Position numbers and translations under genes: made by a program. Shown here one piece after another: positions 8,540 to 18,778 of a DNA stretch of 32,201 nt. Positions within the stretch are counted from its first letter, which is position 1. Every line of letters begins with the position of its first letter. The notes under the pieces were generated by a model, which searched no databases, was not told where the DNA came from, and saw nothing but the letters and a program-made list of their open reading frames with translations. The DNA comes from an uncultured Pelagibacteraceae bacterium (GTDB lineage Bacteria; Pseudomonadota; Alphaproteobacteria; Pelagibacterales; Pelagibacteraceae), in contig CACIZU010000011.1 in the NCBI GenBank assembly GCA_902591185.1, positions 1-32,201 of the forward strand, given 5' to 3'.

Positions 8540-10093
8540 ATGTTAAATAAAAGAGCAGATAAACTAGAATTATTAAGAATTGCTGAAGCTGTTGCTTTAG
8601 AAAAATCTATTGATAAAGAACTAATCATTAGTTCCATGGAAACTGGAATTGCAAAAGCAGCTAAGTCTAAATTTGGTCAGGAAAATGAAATAAAAGTTTC
8701 AATTAATAGAGATAATGGTGACATCGAAATTTTTAGAAAATTGATTGTCGCTGAAAATCCTGAAAATGCTAATATAGAAATTAAACTTGAAGACGCCATA
8801 AATCTAAATGAAACTAACAAAGATAAAGCGGTTGGAGATGAGGTGTTACAACCATTGCCATCGTTTGATTTTGGAAGAATTGCAGCTCAAACAGCAAAAC
8901 AAGTAATTAGTTTTAATGTAAGAGAAGCTGAAAGAGAAAGACAATTCAATGACTTTATTGACAAAAAAGATTCAATTTTAAGTGGTATTGTTAAACGATT
9001 AGAATTTGGAAATGTAATTGCTGATCTTGGGCGTACTGAAGCAATTATTCAGAAAAATGAAATGATACCAAGAGAAAACATTAAAGCTGGAGATAGAATC
9101 AAAGCTTATTGTTATGATGTAAGAAGAGAGCCAAGAGGACAACAAATTTTTTTATCAAGAGCGCACCCAAAGTTTATGGAGAAACTTTTCGTTCAAGAAG
9201 TTCCAGAAATTTATGATGGATTAATTGAAATAAAATCTTCATCAAGAGATCCAGGCAGCAGGGCAAAAATTTGTGTAAAAGCAGTTGATACATCTCTTGA
9301 TCCAGTTGGTGCTTGTGTGGGCATGAGAGGTTCTAGAGTTCAGGCTGTTGTAAATGAATTACAAGGTGAAAAAATTGATATTGTGAATTGGTCAGAAGAT
9401 CCAGCAATTTTAGTTTCTAACGCATTGTCTCCTGCAGAAGTTCAAAGAGTCAATGTAGACGCGGAGAGAAAAAAATTAGATGTAATTCTTACAGAAGAAA
9501 ATTTAAGTAAAGCTATTGGAAGAAGAGGTCAGAACGTTAGACTTGCAACTAAGTTATTAAATTATGAAATTAATATAATGACCGATGCAGAAGATTCTGA
9601 AAGAAGACAATTAGAATTTAAAGAAAAAACCGAAAATTTTGTTAAAAACTTAGAACTAGATGAAACATTAGGTCAGTTGCTTGTTGCTGAAGGTTTTTCA
9701 ACTATAGATGATATTAAAGATACTACAGCAGCGAAGTTATTGAACATTGAAGGTATAGAAGAAGATACTGCCAAAGCTCTTATAGAAAGAGCAAAAGAAT
9801 TTCATCAAAAAGACCAAGAAGATATTTCTGAAAAAATTAAAGAATTAGGTCTCGAAGATGCTTTAATAAACTTAAAAGGACTTACCCCAGGAATGCTAGT
9901 TACATTAGGTGAACAAAAAATTTTAACACTAGAGGATTTTGCTGATCTAGCTTCAGATGAACTAACTGGTGGATATGATGTTATTAAAGGTGAGAGAGTA
10001 AAAATCCAAGGTTATCTTGAAGATTTTGCTTTATCTAAAGAAGAAGCAGATGAATTAATTATGTCTGGAAGAAATATTATCTACAAAGATTGA
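8540..10093 (+). CDS. nusA: Transcription termination/antitermination factor NusA
   Basis: 517 residues. Order: N-terminal RNA-polymerase-binding domain (1 to ~135), S1 domain (~144-210, LSGIVKRLEFGNVIADL), KH1 (~254, GACVGMRGSRVQAV), KH2 (~324, AIGRRGQNVRLA), then two C-terminal helix-hairpin-helix-type acidic repeats. NusA binds RNA polymerase, enhances pausing and intrinsic termination and takes part in antitermination. I start at ATG 8540 because it has a GGAG at 8525-8528 and gives the family N-terminus MLNKRADKLELL; the longer frame from 8501 would translate the terminator hairpin. It leads nusA-infB-rbfA-rpsO-pnp. rimP, usually upstream, and ylxR, usually downstream, are missing. Confidence 0.96.
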   Translation: MLNKRADKLELLRIAEAVALEKSIDKELIISSMETGIAKAAKSKFGQENEIKVSINRDNGDIEIFRKLIVAENPENANIEIKLEDAINLNETNKDKAVGDEVLQPLPSFDFGRIAAQTAKQVISFNVREAERERQFNDFIDKKDSILSGIVKRLEFGNVIADLGRTEAIIQKNEMIPRENIKAGDRIKAYCYDVRREPRGQQIFLSRAHPKFMEKLFVQEVPEIYDGLIEIKSSSRDPGSRAKICVKAVDTSLDPVGACVGMRGSRVQAVVNELQGEKIDIVNWSEDPAILVSNALSPAEVQRVNVDAERKKLDVILTEENLSKAIGRRGQNVRLATKLLNYEINIMTDAEDSERRQLEFKEKTENFVKNLELDETLGQLLVAEGFSTIDDIKDTTAAKLLNIEGIEEDTAKALIERAKEFHQKDQEDISEKIKELGLEDALINLKGLTPGMLVTLGEQKILTLEDFADLASDELTGGYDVIKGERVKIQGYLEDFALSKEEADELIMSGRNIIYKD

Positions 10094-10103
10094 GTGATGA
10101 GCT

Positions 10104-12323
10104 ATGGAAAAAAAAACAAAACTAACAATATCTGGTTCAGCCAAAAAATCGATCAAAAATATTGAGATTGTAAAAACTCAAGGAAAAAATTCAGTAGTTA
10201 TTGAAAAGCAATCAAGTAAATTTTCAAGTAGAAGTGGGTCGTCTAAACCTAGTAGTTTTAAATCAAAAACTAATTCAACATTTAATAAAGGTACGCTTAC
10301 AAAAACTAATTTTATTTCTAAATCACCCTCAATAACAAACGATTTTGAGAGACGTAAGCTAGCTGAACAAAGAGCAACTAAAAGATTAAAAGGTAAAAAC
10401 GAAAATAAAGATAAAAAAAATTTAAAAACTGGAACAAAAAAAAGAGAATTAAAATTAACAGTATCAAGAGCTTTAAGTGACGAAATAGAGGCAAGAGAAA
10501 GAAGCTTAGCATCTGTTAAAAGAGCAAGACAAAAAGAAAATAAAAATTTAACAAAAGAAGAAGTTCAAGAAAATTTAAAACCAGTTAAACGAGACATTAA
10601 TATTCCAGAAGCGATTACAGTTAGAGAGCTTGCTAATAGAATGGCTGAACAATCTAGCAATGTTATTAAATATTTATTTGGAATGGGTGTGACGGTTACA
10701 ATTAATCAAACATTAGCAGCAGATACAGCTGAGTTTTTAGTTAAAGAGTTTGGTCATAATCCAATTAGAGAAGAAAAAGCAGAAGAAATAATTAAAAAAA
10801 TAAAAGCTACAAGAGTAGAAAATTTAAAAAATAGACCACCAATAGTTACTGTCATGGGGCACGTTGATCACGGCAAAACCTCAGTTCTTGATGTTTTGAG
10901 AAGTGCAAATGTAGTATCTGGAGAATTTGGTGGAATTACACAACACATTGGAGCTTATCAAATTGAAAGCAATTCTAATAAGTTAACTTTTATTGATACA
11001 CCAGGACATGCAGCATTCACTGAAATGAGAGCTAGAGGATCAAAATTAACTGATGTAGTGGTATTAGTTGTAGCAGCTGATGATGGAGTAAAACCTCAGA
11101 CAGTAGAGTCTATTAAGCATGCAAAAGCTGCAAATGTTCCAATTGTTGTTGCAATTAATAAATGTGACTTGCCAGAGGCTGATCCGCAAAAAATTAAGAA
11201 TCAATTATTAGAACATGAATTAATCGCAGAAGATTTATCTGGTGACACTTTAATGGTTGAAATATCTGCAAAGACAAAATTAAATTTAGATAAGTTGATT
11301 GAGTCGATAATTCTTCAGGCCGAGATCTTAGATCTTAAAACTGATTTTGAATCTAAAGCAACAGGTATTGTTTTAGAATCAAAAATTGATGTTGGGAGAG
11401 GACCAGTTGCAACAATAATTGTGACTACTGGAACTCTTAAAAAAGGAGATTTTTTTGTTAGCGGATTAAGATGGGGAAAAGTTAGAGCAATTATTAATGA
11501 TAAAAGAAAAAATATAAATGAAGCACTTCCATCAACACCGGTTGAGATTTTAGGAATTAATGGTGCTGCAAAATCGGGTGATGATTTTATTGTTCTTAAT
11601 AATGAAAAAGAAGCTAAAACTTTAAGTGAGAGTAGAGCTCAAGAAAGCAAATATGGCAAAAACCCTTTATCATTTGTAACTCAAGACTCAGCTTTCTCAG
11701 ATAAGTCTACTGAGGAATTAAATTTAATTATAAAATCTGATGTTCATGGATCATCAGAGGCAATTAAAAATGCAATTAATCAGATTAAACACGAGGAAGT
11801 AAAACCAAAAATAATCTTAGCTGATATTGGAATGGTAACAGAAACTGATGTTACTTTGGCAAAAGCCTCTAATGCAGTCTTAATAGCATTCAATGTTAAG
11901 CCAAGCAAGGAAGCAAAAAAATTAGCTGAAAATGAAAAAATTAAAATATCTTCTTATAACATTATCTATGAAGTTTTGGATTATATTAAACAGAGAATGT
12001 CAGGATTGTTATCTCCTGATGTTCAAGAAACAATTATAGGGACTGCACAAATTTTAGAAATATTTAAAGTTTCTGGAGCAGGTAAAGTTGCGGGGTCAAA
12101 AATTACACAAGGAGAAATTACTAGTACTTCAGACGTTAGAATAATAAGAGATGGAGCAATTATTTATACCGGTAAAGTTGGAACTCTTTTTAGAGAAAAA
12201 AATCAGGTAAAACAGGTTAGTAATGGCCAAGAGTGCGGAATTACAGTTAAGGATTATATGGATTTTCAAAAAAACGATACAATAGAAGCTTTTAGTGTTA
12301 CATCTACGGAAAGGTCGATCTAA
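10104..12323 (+). CDS. infB: Translation initiation factor IF-2
   Basis: 739 residues. A Lys/Ser-rich unstructured N-terminal region (1 to ~165) precedes the IF2_N-type segment ([22 protein letters not shown]) and the GTPase domain: G1 GHVDHGKTS at about 251-259, G3 DTPGHAAF near 298-305, G4 NKCD at 352-355, then domains II to IV. IF-2 brings initiator fMet-tRNA to the 30S subunit and drives subunit joining with GTP. It starts 10 bp after nusA and its stop shares one base with the rbfA ATG (TAATG), so the two are probably translationally coupled. Confidence 0.97.
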   Translation: MEKKTKLTISGSAKKSIKNIEIVKTQGKNSVVIEKQSSKFSSRSGSSKPSSFKSKTNSTFNKGTLTKTNFISKSPSITNDFERRKLAEQRATKRLKGKNENKDKKNLKTGTKKRELKLTVSRALSDEIEARERSLASVKRARQKENKNLTKEEVQENLKPVKRDINIPEAITVRELANRMAEQSSNVIKYLFGMGVTVTINQTLAADTAEFLVKEFGHNPIREEKAEEIIKKIKATRVENLKNRPPIVTVMGHVDHGKTSVLDVLRSANVVSGEFGGITQHIGAYQIESNSNKLTFIDTPGHAAFTEMRARGSKLTDVVVLVVAADDGVKPQTVESIKHAKAANVPIVVAINKCDLPEADPQKIKNQLLEHELIAEDLSGDTLMVEISAKTKLNLDKLIESIILQAEILDLKTDFESKATGIVLESKIDVGRGPVATIIVTTGTLKKGDFFVSGLRWGKVRAIINDKRKNINEALPSTPVEILGINGAAKSGDDFIVLNNEKEAKTLSESRAQESKYGKNPLSFVTQDSAFSDKSTEELNLIIKSDVHGSSEAIKNAINQIKHEEVKPKIILADIGMVTETDVTLAKASNAVLIAFNVKPSKEAKKLAENEKIKISSYNIIYEVLDYIKQRMSGLLSPDVQETIIGTAQILEIFKVSGAGKVAGSKITQGEITSTSDVRIIRDGAIIYTGKVGTLFREKNQVKQVSNGQECGITVKDYMDFQKNDTIEAFSVTSTERSI

Positions 12324-12691
12324 TGGTGGATAGAATAGGAAAACCGATAACACAAAGACAGCTTAGAGTTGGTGAGATGATTAAACAGTCTTTAAGCATG
12401 ATTTTTATTAGAAATGAGGCTAAGGTCCCAAATTTAGAAACTAACACGATAACGGTTACTGAGGTAAGAATGAGTCAAGATTTAAAAATTGCTAAAGCAT
12501 ATGTTCTTCCACTTGGAGGAAAAGATGCTGAGGAAACTATTAATATTTTGAAAGAATACTCATTTTTAATTAGAAAAATTTTATCACAGAAAGTGGTTAT
12601 GAAATTTTTACCAAAATTACTTTTTAGAAAAGATGAATCTTTTGAGTATGCGGAAAAAATAGAAAACTTAATAAAACAAACAAATAAATAG
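12323..12691 (+). CDS. rbfA: 30S ribosome-binding factor RbfA
   Basis: 122 residues. A small KH-like protein that binds 30S precursors and helps 16S rRNA 5' end maturation, especially in the cold. The N-terminal RQLRVGEMIKQSLSMIF and the following TVTEVRMSQDLKIAKAYVLPLGG match the RbfA pattern, ending FRKDESFEYAEKIENLI. ATG at 12323 overlaps the infB stop by one base. truB, which commonly lies between rbfA and rpsO, is absent: rpsO starts 12 bp later. Confidence 0.93.
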   Translation: MVDRIGKPITQRQLRVGEMIKQSLSMIFIRNEAKVPNLETNTITVTEVRMSQDLKIAKAYVLPLGGKDAEETINILKEYSFLIRKILSQKVVMKFLPKLLFRKDESFEYAEKIENLIKQTNK

Positions 12692-12703
12692 GAAAAACAA
12701 GAC

Positions 12704-12952
12704 ATGAATAAAAAGGTACAAGAATTAGCAATGCACGATAAAGATACCGGATCTTCAGAGATACAGGTTGCTTTGCTAACTGAGAAAATTGAAACTCTCT
12801 CTAAACATATTAAGCAATTCAAAAAAGATAAACATTCTTCTGTTGGATTGTTGAGAGCGGTAAATAGAAGAAAGAAATTGTTAGAATATCTAAAGAAAAA
12901 CAAAATGGATTCTTACAAAAATGTACTGTCGAAATTGAATTTAAGAAAATAG
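12704..12952 (+). CDS. rpsO: 30S ribosomal protein S15
   Basis: 82 residues. Binds the 16S rRNA three-way junction in the central domain. DTGSSEIQVALLTEKIETL, the HSSVGLLRAVNRRKKLLEYL core and the ending LNLRK are typical. It lacks about seven residues at the N-terminus compared with the 89-residue E. coli protein. AGGA (12690-12693) gives a plausible SD. pnp follows after a 48-bp purine-rich leader, preserving the widely conserved rpsO-pnp pair. Confidence 0.96.
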   Translation: MNKKVQELAMHDKDTGSSEIQVALLTEKIETLSKHIKQFKKDKHSSVGLLRAVNRRKKLLEYLKKNKMDSYKNVLSKLNLRK

Positions 12953-13028
12953 AGATCGAGATAGATAGAACTGAATGGAACGAAACGAAATGGAAATGAA
13001 ATGTTTAAAGTATACAAGAAGGAAATAG
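12953..13028 (+). promoter_or_regulatory. Purine-rich pnp leader with overlapping upstream ORF
   Basis: The 48 bases between rpsO and pnp are almost all G and A with a GAA/GGAA rhythm. Three upstream ATGs (12975, 12990, 12996) are in one frame with each other and out of frame with pnp. They open a 17-codon ORF ending TAG at 13026-13028, running across the pnp start. No stable hairpin is evident. In enterobacteria the pnp leader is the site of autoregulation through RNase III and PNPase; whether this leader has such a role is unknown. Confidence 0.4.
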
Positions 13029-15073
13029 AAGTAGCAGGAAAGAAGATAAGTTTAGAAACAGGTAAAGTAGCAAGACAGGCAGACGGAGCAATCATCGCTT
13101 CATGTGGTGAAACAGTTATTTTAGCAACAGTGGTAGGAGCAAAGAAAGTAAATCCAGATATGGATTATTTTCCATTATCAGTAAACTACCAAGAAAAATA
13201 TTATGCAGGTGGAAAAATCCCTGGTGGATATTTTAAAAGAGAAGCAAGACCAACTGAAAGTGAAACATTAATCTCAAGATTAATTGATAGACCTATCAGA
13301 CCTTTGTTTCCTGATGCATTTAAAAATGAAGTGCAGTTGTTACCAACGGTAATTTCATATGACAAAGAAAATCAACCAGATATCCTAGCAATTACTGCTT
13401 CTTCAGCAGCATTAGCTATCTCAGGAATGCCGTTTATGGGCCCTGTAGGTGCATCTAGAGTAGGTTTTGTTGATAGCAAATATATTCTCAACCCGTCAAA
13501 AGATGAATTAGAAAACTCAAGTTTAGATTTAGTTGTAGCTGGTACAAAAGACGCTGTGCTTATGGTTGAGTCCGAAGCAAATGGTTTAACAGAAGAAGAA
13601 ATGTTAAATGCAGTTAAATTTGGTCATGAAGGATTTATTTCAGTAATCGAAATGATAGAGGAACTTGCAAAAGAATGCAGAAAACCTGAGTGGACTGTTG
13701 AGAAGAAAGATTTAACTGAAGTTAAACAAAAACTTGAAGAAACTTTTACAGCAGATTTAACAAAAGCATTTGCTACAAGAGATAAACAAGATAGATCAAA
13801 TCAAATTTCAGAGATTACTGATAAAGCCAAGAAGCTTTTTGAAGAAAATGAAAATTATTCTGATCTTGATGTTAATTCTGAACTTAAAAGTCTAGAGAAG
13901 AAAATTGTTAGAACTGATATTCTTAAAAATAAAAACAGAATAGATGGAAGAGGTTTATCAGATGTGAGACCTATTTCATGTGAAGTGGGAGTTTTACCAA
14001 GAACGCATGGTTCTGCATTATTCACTAGAGGAGAAACACAAGCAATTGTAGTTGCTACTTTAGGTACATCTGATGACGAACAAAGATTAGAAAGTTTAGA
14101 TGGACAACATAGAGAAAGATTTATGCTTCACTATAACTTCCCTCCTTTTTCAGTTGGTGAAACTGGAAGAATTGGAACTGGAAGACGAGAAATTGGCCAT
14201 GGTAAATTAGCATGGAGAGCAATTAACTCTTCATTACCTTCAAAAGAGGCTTTTCCATACACTTTTAGAATAGTATCAGAGATTACAGAATCCAACGGTT
14301 CTTCTTCAATGGCTACTGTTTGTGGAACATCTCTTGCATTAATGGATGCAGGGGTTCCAATTAAAGAGCCAGTTGCTGGTATTGCAATGGGATTAATTAA
14401 AGAAGGTGATGATTTTAGAGTCCTATCAGACATCTTAGGTGATGAAGATCACTTAGGAGATATGGACTTTAAAGTTGCTGGAACTAAAGACGGAATTACT
14501 TCACTTCAAATGGATATCAAAATTACTGGTATTACTTTTGAAATCATGGAGCAGGCTTTAAAGCAGGCTAAAGATGGAAGAATTCATATCTTAGGTGAAA
14601 TGAACAAATCTTTAGGTGAATCAAGAGCTGATGTTGGAAAACATACACCAAAAATGGAACAAGTAACTGTTGATAAAAAAGACATTGCTGCTGTAATTGG
14701 AAAAGGTGGAGCAACGATTAGAGAGATTGTTGAAAAGTCAGGTGCTAAAGTTGATGTAAATGATGAAGGTGTAGTAACAGTTGCTGCTCCAGATGAAGAG
14801 TCTAGAAACATCGCAATGCAAATGATTAAAGATATCACTGCAAAAGCTGAACTAAATAAAATTTATTCAGGTAAAGTAATGAAAATTATGGAGTTTGGTG
14901 CATTTGTTAATTTCTTAGGAAAACAAGATGGATTAGTTCATATTTCAGAGCTAGCTGATAAAAGAGTTGCAAAGGTTACCGATATTGTCAAAGAAGGTGA
15001 TGAAGTAAAAGTTAAAGTAATTGGTTTTGATAGAGGTAAAGTTAAACTTTCTATGAAGCAAACTTCAGAATGA
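13001..15073 (+). CDS. pnp: Polyribonucleotide nucleotidyltransferase (PNPase)
   Basis: 690 residues. Two RNase PH-type domains (about 1-230 and 310-545) flank an all-helical linker; the second catalytic copy carries [15 protein letters not shown] and [22 protein letters not shown] domain ([13 protein letters not shown], about 565) and an S1 domain ([23 protein letters not shown]) end the protein. PNPase degrades RNA 3' to 5' phosphorolytically and can join a degradosome. It is the last gene of the nusA-to-pnp cluster. Confidence 0.97.
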   Translation: MFKVYKKEIEVAGKKISLETGKVARQADGAIIASCGETVILATVVGAKKVNPDMDYFPLSVNYQEKYYAGGKIPGGYFKREARPTESETLISRLIDRPIRPLFPDAFKNEVQLLPTVISYDKENQPDILAITASSAALAISGMPFMGPVGASRVGFVDSKYILNPSKDELENSSLDLVVAGTKDAVLMVESEANGLTEEEMLNAVKFGHEGFISVIEMIEELAKECRKPEWTVEKKDLTEVKQKLEETFTADLTKAFATRDKQDRSNQISEITDKAKKLFEENENYSDLDVNSELKSLEKKIVRTDILKNKNRIDGRGLSDVRPISCEVGVLPRTHGSALFTRGETQAIVVATLGTSDDEQRLESLDGQHRERFMLHYNFPPFSVGETGRIGTGRREIGHGKLAWRAINSSLPSKEAFPYTFRIVSEITESNGSSSMATVCGTSLALMDAGVPIKEPVAGIAMGLIKEGDDFRVLSDILGDEDHLGDMDFKVAGTKDGITSLQMDIKITGITFEIMEQALKQAKDGRIHILGEMNKSLGESRADVGKHTPKMEQVTVDKKDIAAVIGKGGATIREIVEKSGAKVDVNDEGVVTVAAPDEESRNIAMQMIKDITAKAELNKIYSGKVMKIMEFGAFVNFLGKQDGLVHISELADKRVAKVTDIVKEGDEVKVKVIGFDRGKVKLSMKQTSE

Positions 15074-15114
15074 GATTTAAACTAATTTAAAATATTTAGA
15101 TATTTTAAGATACT

Positions 15115-15675
15115 ATGGAGTTTTTAAATAAATATAACCACTCAAAAAATATAAGATTTAGTTCATTTGAATTTGCGATATTTGAAGCTCAAAGGAGAGG
15201 TTTAAAAACAATAGTTGAAACGGGGTGCTCGAGAGGTAAATCGAAATTTTTTTTTTTTCGAAAAATTAATTGGAAAGATGGAATGAGTACCATGATTCTT
15301 TCTGATTATGCTAGATACATTAATGGAATATTAACAACATGTGATATTGAAAAAAAAAATATTAATTATGCAAAAAAATTTGTTAAACAGAACAAAGATT
15401 TTGTAAATTTTGTTGTTGATGATAGTCTTAATTTTTTATCATTCTTTGAAAAAAAGATTGATTTTCTTTATTTAGATTCTTTAGATGGCCAATTTAAAAA
15501 AGCCTCTGAACACCAATTAGATGAGATTAAAATTGCAAAAAATAAATTACACAAAAATTCACTTGTATTATTAGATGATAAGGGCTTAAAAACAAATTTA
15601 TCAATTGATTATATGTTAAATAACAATTTTAGAATTTTAAACGAAACCAAGGAGCAAGTTCTCTTATCATTCTAA
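15115..15675 (+). CDS. Small class I SAM-methyltransferase-like protein
   Basis: 186 residues. VETGCSRGKS (about residues 34-43) resembles SAM-binding motif I; DIEKKNINYAKKFV resembles the acidic residue after strand 2; IDFLYLDSLDG and LVLLDDKG fit later strands of the Methyltransf_24/Rossmann type (PF13578-like). The substrate cannot be told. A run of twelve T (15247-15258) encodes four Phe just after motif I, unusual inside a coding region and prone to slippage. The gene is monocistronic, 41 bp after pnp and convergent with fabI across 52 bp. It is more AT-rich than pnp and may be a peripheral gene. Confidence 0.65.
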   Translation: MEFLNKYNHSKNIRFSSFEFAIFEAQRRGLKTIVETGCSRGKSKFFFFRKINWKDGMSTMILSDYARYINGILTTCDIEKKNINYAKKFVKQNKDFVNFVVDDSLNFLSFFEKKIDFLYLDSLDGQFKKASEHQLDEIKIAKNKLHKNSLVLLDDKGLKTNLSIDYMLNNNFRILNETKEQVLLSF

Positions 15676-15727
15676 AGCCGTTGATATTGAGTGAATATAA
15701 AAATTTTAGAAATTTGTGCAAATCCAA

Positions 15728-16513
15728 TTAGCTTATATTTTTTGGGTCTGGCATACCAACTTTATTGTATCCTGCATCTACATAATGAATTTCACCAGTA
15801 ACACCATTCGCTAGGTTACTCAACAAGTATAGTGCTGAATTTCCAACATCATAAATATCTATATTTTTTTTTAAAAATGAATGGTCTTCATTCCATTTAT
15901 ATAAAAACTTTGCATCACCAATTGCTGAAGCTGCAAGTGTTTTTATTGGACCAGCGCTAATAGCATTTACTCTTATACCTTTTGAACCTAAATCTCTTGC
16001 AAGATATTTTACACTAGATTCTAAAGCTGCCTTACATACACCCATTACATTATAATTTGGAATAGCTTTGTTAGCTTCATAGCTTAGAGTGATTAGGCTT
16101 CCATCCTTTTTCATTATTTTAGATGCTTCTTTTGCAACTTCAGTAAATGAAAAACATGAAATTAACATACTTCGTAAAAAGTTTTTTCTAGTCGTATTTA
16201 AATACTCTCCAGATAATTCCGATTTATCTGAAAATGCAATTGCATGAACTACAAAATCAATTTCACCCCATTGAGATTTAACATCCTCAAATAATTTTAT
16301 TACATCTTCTTTTTTTTCAACATCACAGCTAAAGGTAACTTTTGAATTTAATTTTTCAGCCAAAGGAACAACTCTTTTTTTTAAAGCATCACCCAAATAA
16401 GTGAATGCAAGCTCAGCTCCAGCTTCAGTAAGTTTTTGTGAAATACCCCAAGCGATAGATCTTTCATTGGCAACGCCCATGATTAATCCTTTTTTACCTT
16501 TCATCAAGCTCAT
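15728..16513 (-). CDS. fabI: Enoyl-[acyl-carrier-protein] reductase (NADH), FabI
   Basis: 261 residues of the short-chain dehydrogenase fold. The cofactor motif GVANERSIAWGI is the FabI version of the glycine-rich loop; catalytic Tyr154 and Lys161 lie in PNYNVMGVCKAALE, with the second FabI Tyr at 145 in SYEANKA. That stretch is one residue shorter between the two Tyr than in E. coli FabI. It carries out the last reduction of each fatty acid elongation cycle. It is third in the fabA-fabB-fabI operon, 2 bp after fabB. An internal ATG three codons in (MKGKKG) is an alternative start. Confidence 0.95.
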   Translation of the reverse strand: MSLMKGKKGLIMGVANERSIAWGISQKLTEAGAELAFTYLGDALKKRVVPLAEKLNSKVTFSCDVEKKEDVIKLFEDVKSQWGEIDFVVHAIAFSDKSELSGEYLNTTRKNFLRSMLISCFSFTEVAKEASKIMKKDGSLITLSYEANKAIPNYNVMGVCKAALESSVKYLARDLGSKGIRVNAISAGPIKTLAASAIGDAKFLYKWNEDHSFLKKNIDIYDVGNSALYLLSNLANGVTGEIHYVDAGYNKVGMPDPKNIS

Positions 16514-16515
16514 AA

Positions 16516-17727
16516 TTAAACCTTTTCAAAAATTAAAGTTGCATTGGTTCCACCAAAGCCAAAACTATTAGACATAACTGTATTTAAAGTTGATTCTGTT
16601 TCAGTTTTAGCAACTACCGGGAATTTTTTAGCTTCTTCATCCATTACATTTATGTTAGCTGATCCTGTAATGAAATTATTTTTCATCATAATTAAACAAT
16701 AGATTGCTTCATGTACTGATGCTGCTCCTAATGGATGTCCTGATAAAGATTTTGTTGAACTAATTTTTGGAATTTCTGCTCCAAAAGTCTCTTTAACAGC
16801 ATTTAATTCTGTAATATCCCCAACAGGAGTAGATGTTCCATGAGTATTGATATAATCAATTTTATTTTTAGCTGTTGCCATTGCCATCTGCATACATCTT
16901 ACAGCTCCCTCTCCTGATGGCGCTACCATATCATATCCATCTGAAGTTGCTCCATAACCAGTTAATTCCGCGTATATTTTGGCACCTCTAGCTTTAGCAT
17001 GCTCGTATTCTTCAAGCACTAATACTCCACCACCACCAGCAATTACAAAACCATCTCTAGTTTTGTCATAAGCTCTTGATGCTGTTTCAGGTGTATCATT
17101 ATATTTTGATGATAAAGCTGTCATTGCATCAAACATGGCAGTCATTGCCCAGTGCAATTCTTCACTTCCTCCAGCAAATACAATATCTTGTTTACCCATT
17201 TGAATTAATTCCATAGAATTTCCAATGCAATGCCCACTCGTTGCACAAGCAGAGCTCATTGTATAATTAGTTCCTTTAATCTTAAAAGGAACAGCAAGCG
17301 TTGCTGAAGCTGTACTTGCCATTGTTCTTGGAACAATAAAAGGTCCCATTAATTTTGGAGTTTTTGCTCTAGTTTTATCTGCTGCTAAAATTACATTCTC
17401 AATTGAAGGTCCACCTGAACCCATTACAATTCCTGTTTTAAAATTACTTACTTCACTTTCTTTTAGTCCAGAGTCTTCAATTGCTTCTTTCATTGCAATA
17501 TAATTATAAGCTGAACCTGAACCCATAAATCTAATTGTTTTTCTATCTATATGGTCTTCAAGTTTTATATTAGGTTTACCATGAACATGACTTTTAAGAT
17601 TGTGTTCTTTGTATTCTTCAGAATAAGAAATACCTGATTTTGAATTTAATAAAGATTGATGAACTTCTTTTTGATTATTGCCTAAGCAAGATACAATTCC
17701 TAAACCTGTAATAACCACTCTTCTCAT
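16516..17727 (-). CDS. fabB: 3-oxoacyl-[acyl-carrier-protein] synthase I (FabB)
   Basis: 403 residues. Thiolase fold with the Cys-His-His triad: Cys in [12 protein letters not shown], His in [11 protein letters not shown] and His in [22 protein letters not shown] is the typical C-terminal glycine-rich end. It condenses malonyl-ACP with acyl-ACP, and next to FabA it is expected to be the KAS I that elongates cis-3-decenoyl-ACP to unsaturated fatty acids. The start shares one base with the fabA stop (TAATG), so translation is likely coupled. Confidence 0.95.
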   Translation of the reverse strand: MRRVVITGLGIVSCLGNNQKEVHQSLLNSKSGISYSEEYKEHNLKSHVHGKPNIKLEDHIDRKTIRFMGSGSAYNYIAMKEAIEDSGLKESEVSNFKTGIVMGSGGPSIENVILAADKTRAKTPKLMGPFIVPRTMASTASATLAVPFKIKGTNYTMSSACATSGHCIGNSMELIQMGKQDIVFAGGSEELHWAMTAMFDAMTALSSKYNDTPETASRAYDKTRDGFVIAGGGGVLVLEEYEHAKARGAKIYAELTGYGATSDGYDMVAPSGEGAVRCMQMAMATAKNKIDYINTHGTSTPVGDITELNAVKETFGAEIPKISSTKSLSGHPLGAASVHEAIYCLIMMKNNFITGSANINVMDEEAKKFPVVAKTETESTLNTVMSNSFGFGGTNATLIFEKV

Positions 17728-18227
17728 TATTTAAATAACCCTACTTTTAAGCTATCTGCTGAGTATATTTTTTTGTTATCTGCAAGAACTATACCATTAG
17801 CAAGACCAACTGTTGTTCCACCTGGCGACATAATTTTTTTCATATCAATTTCATACTTAACATTTTTTACATTTTGTAAAACTTCGCCTGTAAATTTTAC
17901 TGTACCAACTCCTAGAGCTCTTCCTCTGCCTGGATTTCCAAGCCATCCTAAATAAAACCCAACTAACTGCCACATAGCATCAAGACCTAAACAACCTGGC
18001 ATAACAGGATCTCCTTTAAAGTGACAATCAAAAAACCAAAGGTCATCTTTAATATCTAATTCAGCTTTTAAATAACCTTTATTATAAGCACCATTGTTGT
18101 CACTAATTTCAGTTATTCTATCAAACATAAGCATTGGAGGAAGGGGTAATTTGGCGTTTCCTAGACCAAAAAGGTCACCATTTCCGCAAGTTATAAGATC
18201 ATCATATGAATAAGAATTTTTTTTCAT
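17727..18227 (-). CDS. fabA: 3-hydroxydecanoyl-ACP dehydratase/isomerase FabA
   Basis: 166 residues, hot-dog fold. The active site His69 ([12 protein letters not shown]) and Asp83 (GLDAMWQ) correspond to E. coli His70 and Asp84. FabA dehydrates 3-hydroxydecanoyl-ACP and isomerises the product, the branch point for unsaturated fatty acids. It leads the minus-strand fabA-fabB-fabI operon. AGGGA about a dozen bases upstream of the ATG is a likely SD. It shares its 93-bp promoter region with divergent irr, so the ICE-like box there could in principle affect it too. Confidence 0.95.
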   Translation of the reverse strand: MKKNSYSYDDLITCGNGDLFGLGNAKLPLPPMLMFDRITEISDNNGAYNKGYLKAELDIKDDLWFFDCHFKGDPVMPGCLGLDAMWQLVGFYLGWLGNPGRGRALGVGTVKFTGEVLQNVKNVKYEIDMKKIMSPGGTTVGLANGIVLADNKKIYSADSLKVGLFK

Positions 18228-18282
18228 AAATTTTGAGTTCCCTTAATACTTGATTTAATGATAATATAATATAATAAAACAG

Positions 18283-18288
18283 TATAAT
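18283..18288 (+). promoter_or_regulatory. Candidate -10 element of irr
   Basis: A consensus TATAAT at 18283-18288 within the 93-bp fabA-irr intergenic region would place the irr transcript start near 18295, just before the ICE-like box. No good -35 is seen at the right distance, and the region is almost entirely A and T, so this is tentative. Confidence 0.35.
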
Positions 18289-18298
18289 TTATTGTTAG

Positions 18299-18315
18299 TT
18301 TAGAATTATTATAAA
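18299..18315 (+). promoter_or_regulatory. ICE-like palindrome before irr (candidate Irr operator)
   Basis: TTTAGAA-TTA-TTATAAA is a 17-bp imperfect palindrome, close to the rhizobial iron-control element TTTAGAA-N3-TTCTAAA (one half-site exact, the other with one mismatch). It ends 5 bp before the irr ATG and lies downstream of the candidate -10, which would fit autorepression. A near-copy in the opposite orientation occurs before rubrerythrin at 18779-18795. Confidence 0.5.
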
Positions 18316-18320
18316 CAATT

Positions 18321-18749
18321 ATGTCTAAAAACGCCAAATTTGTTGAAAAATTAAGAGAAACTGGATTAAGACCTACTAAGCAAAGAGTTAAAATTTGTAA
18401 GGTTTTGTTTGATCGAGAAAAGACTTTTCATTTCACAATTAATGATCTTGTTAAAAGAATCTCCGAAGAATTTAATGAAAAGATATCTTTAGCTACAATT
18501 TATAACACTGTGCATGCTTTTGAAAAAAAGGGATACCTAAAAGAAATTTCAATTAATAGTGATAAAAGTTACTTTGATACCAATACATCCGTTCATCATC
18601 ATTTTTATGACGAGGATACTCACAAATTAATAGATTGTAATGAAAATGATATAGAATCTATAAATATTAAGAAAAATATCACCGGAAAAAAAATTAATTC
18701 AGTTGAAGTTTTGATTAGAGTTGCGAGTGATAATCAAAATCAAAATTAA
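18321..18749 (+). CDS. irr: Irr-type Fur-family iron/heme response regulator
   Basis: 142 residues. A Fur-type winged helix (LRPTKQRVKI, SLATIYNTVHAFEKKGYL) is followed by the HHH motif (92-94, VHHHFYDED), which in Irr proteins takes part in heme binding. The N-terminal heme regulatory motif (GCPWHD) of Bradyrhizobium Irr is absent, as in many other Irr proteins. Irr represses or activates iron-, heme- and redox-related genes in alphaproteobacteria when iron is low. Its position beside fabA-fabB-fabI supports the call. The ICE-like box directly upstream suggests autoregulation. It is divergent from fabA and followed by rubrerythrin. Confidence 0.88.
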   Translation: MSKNAKFVEKLRETGLRPTKQRVKICKVLFDREKTFHFTINDLVKRISEEFNEKISLATIYNTVHAFEKKGYLKEISINSDKSYFDTNTSVHHHFYDEDTHKLIDCNENDIESINIKKNITGKKINSVEVLIRVASDNQNQN

Positions 18750-18778
18750 TTCAATTAAATCAATTATTTAAATTATAC

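Noticed and set aside
12475..12903. 142-codon antisense ORF across rbfA and rpsO, and similar antisense ORFs in pnp, infB and phoH
   Set aside because: They lie opposite well-supported genes, have no recognisable domain or SD, and arise from the codon bias of the sense strand.
15676..15727. Bidirectional terminator between the methyltransferase-like gene and fabI
   Set aside because: Only weak A/T pairing (AAATTT-like) with no G/C stem; not supportable.
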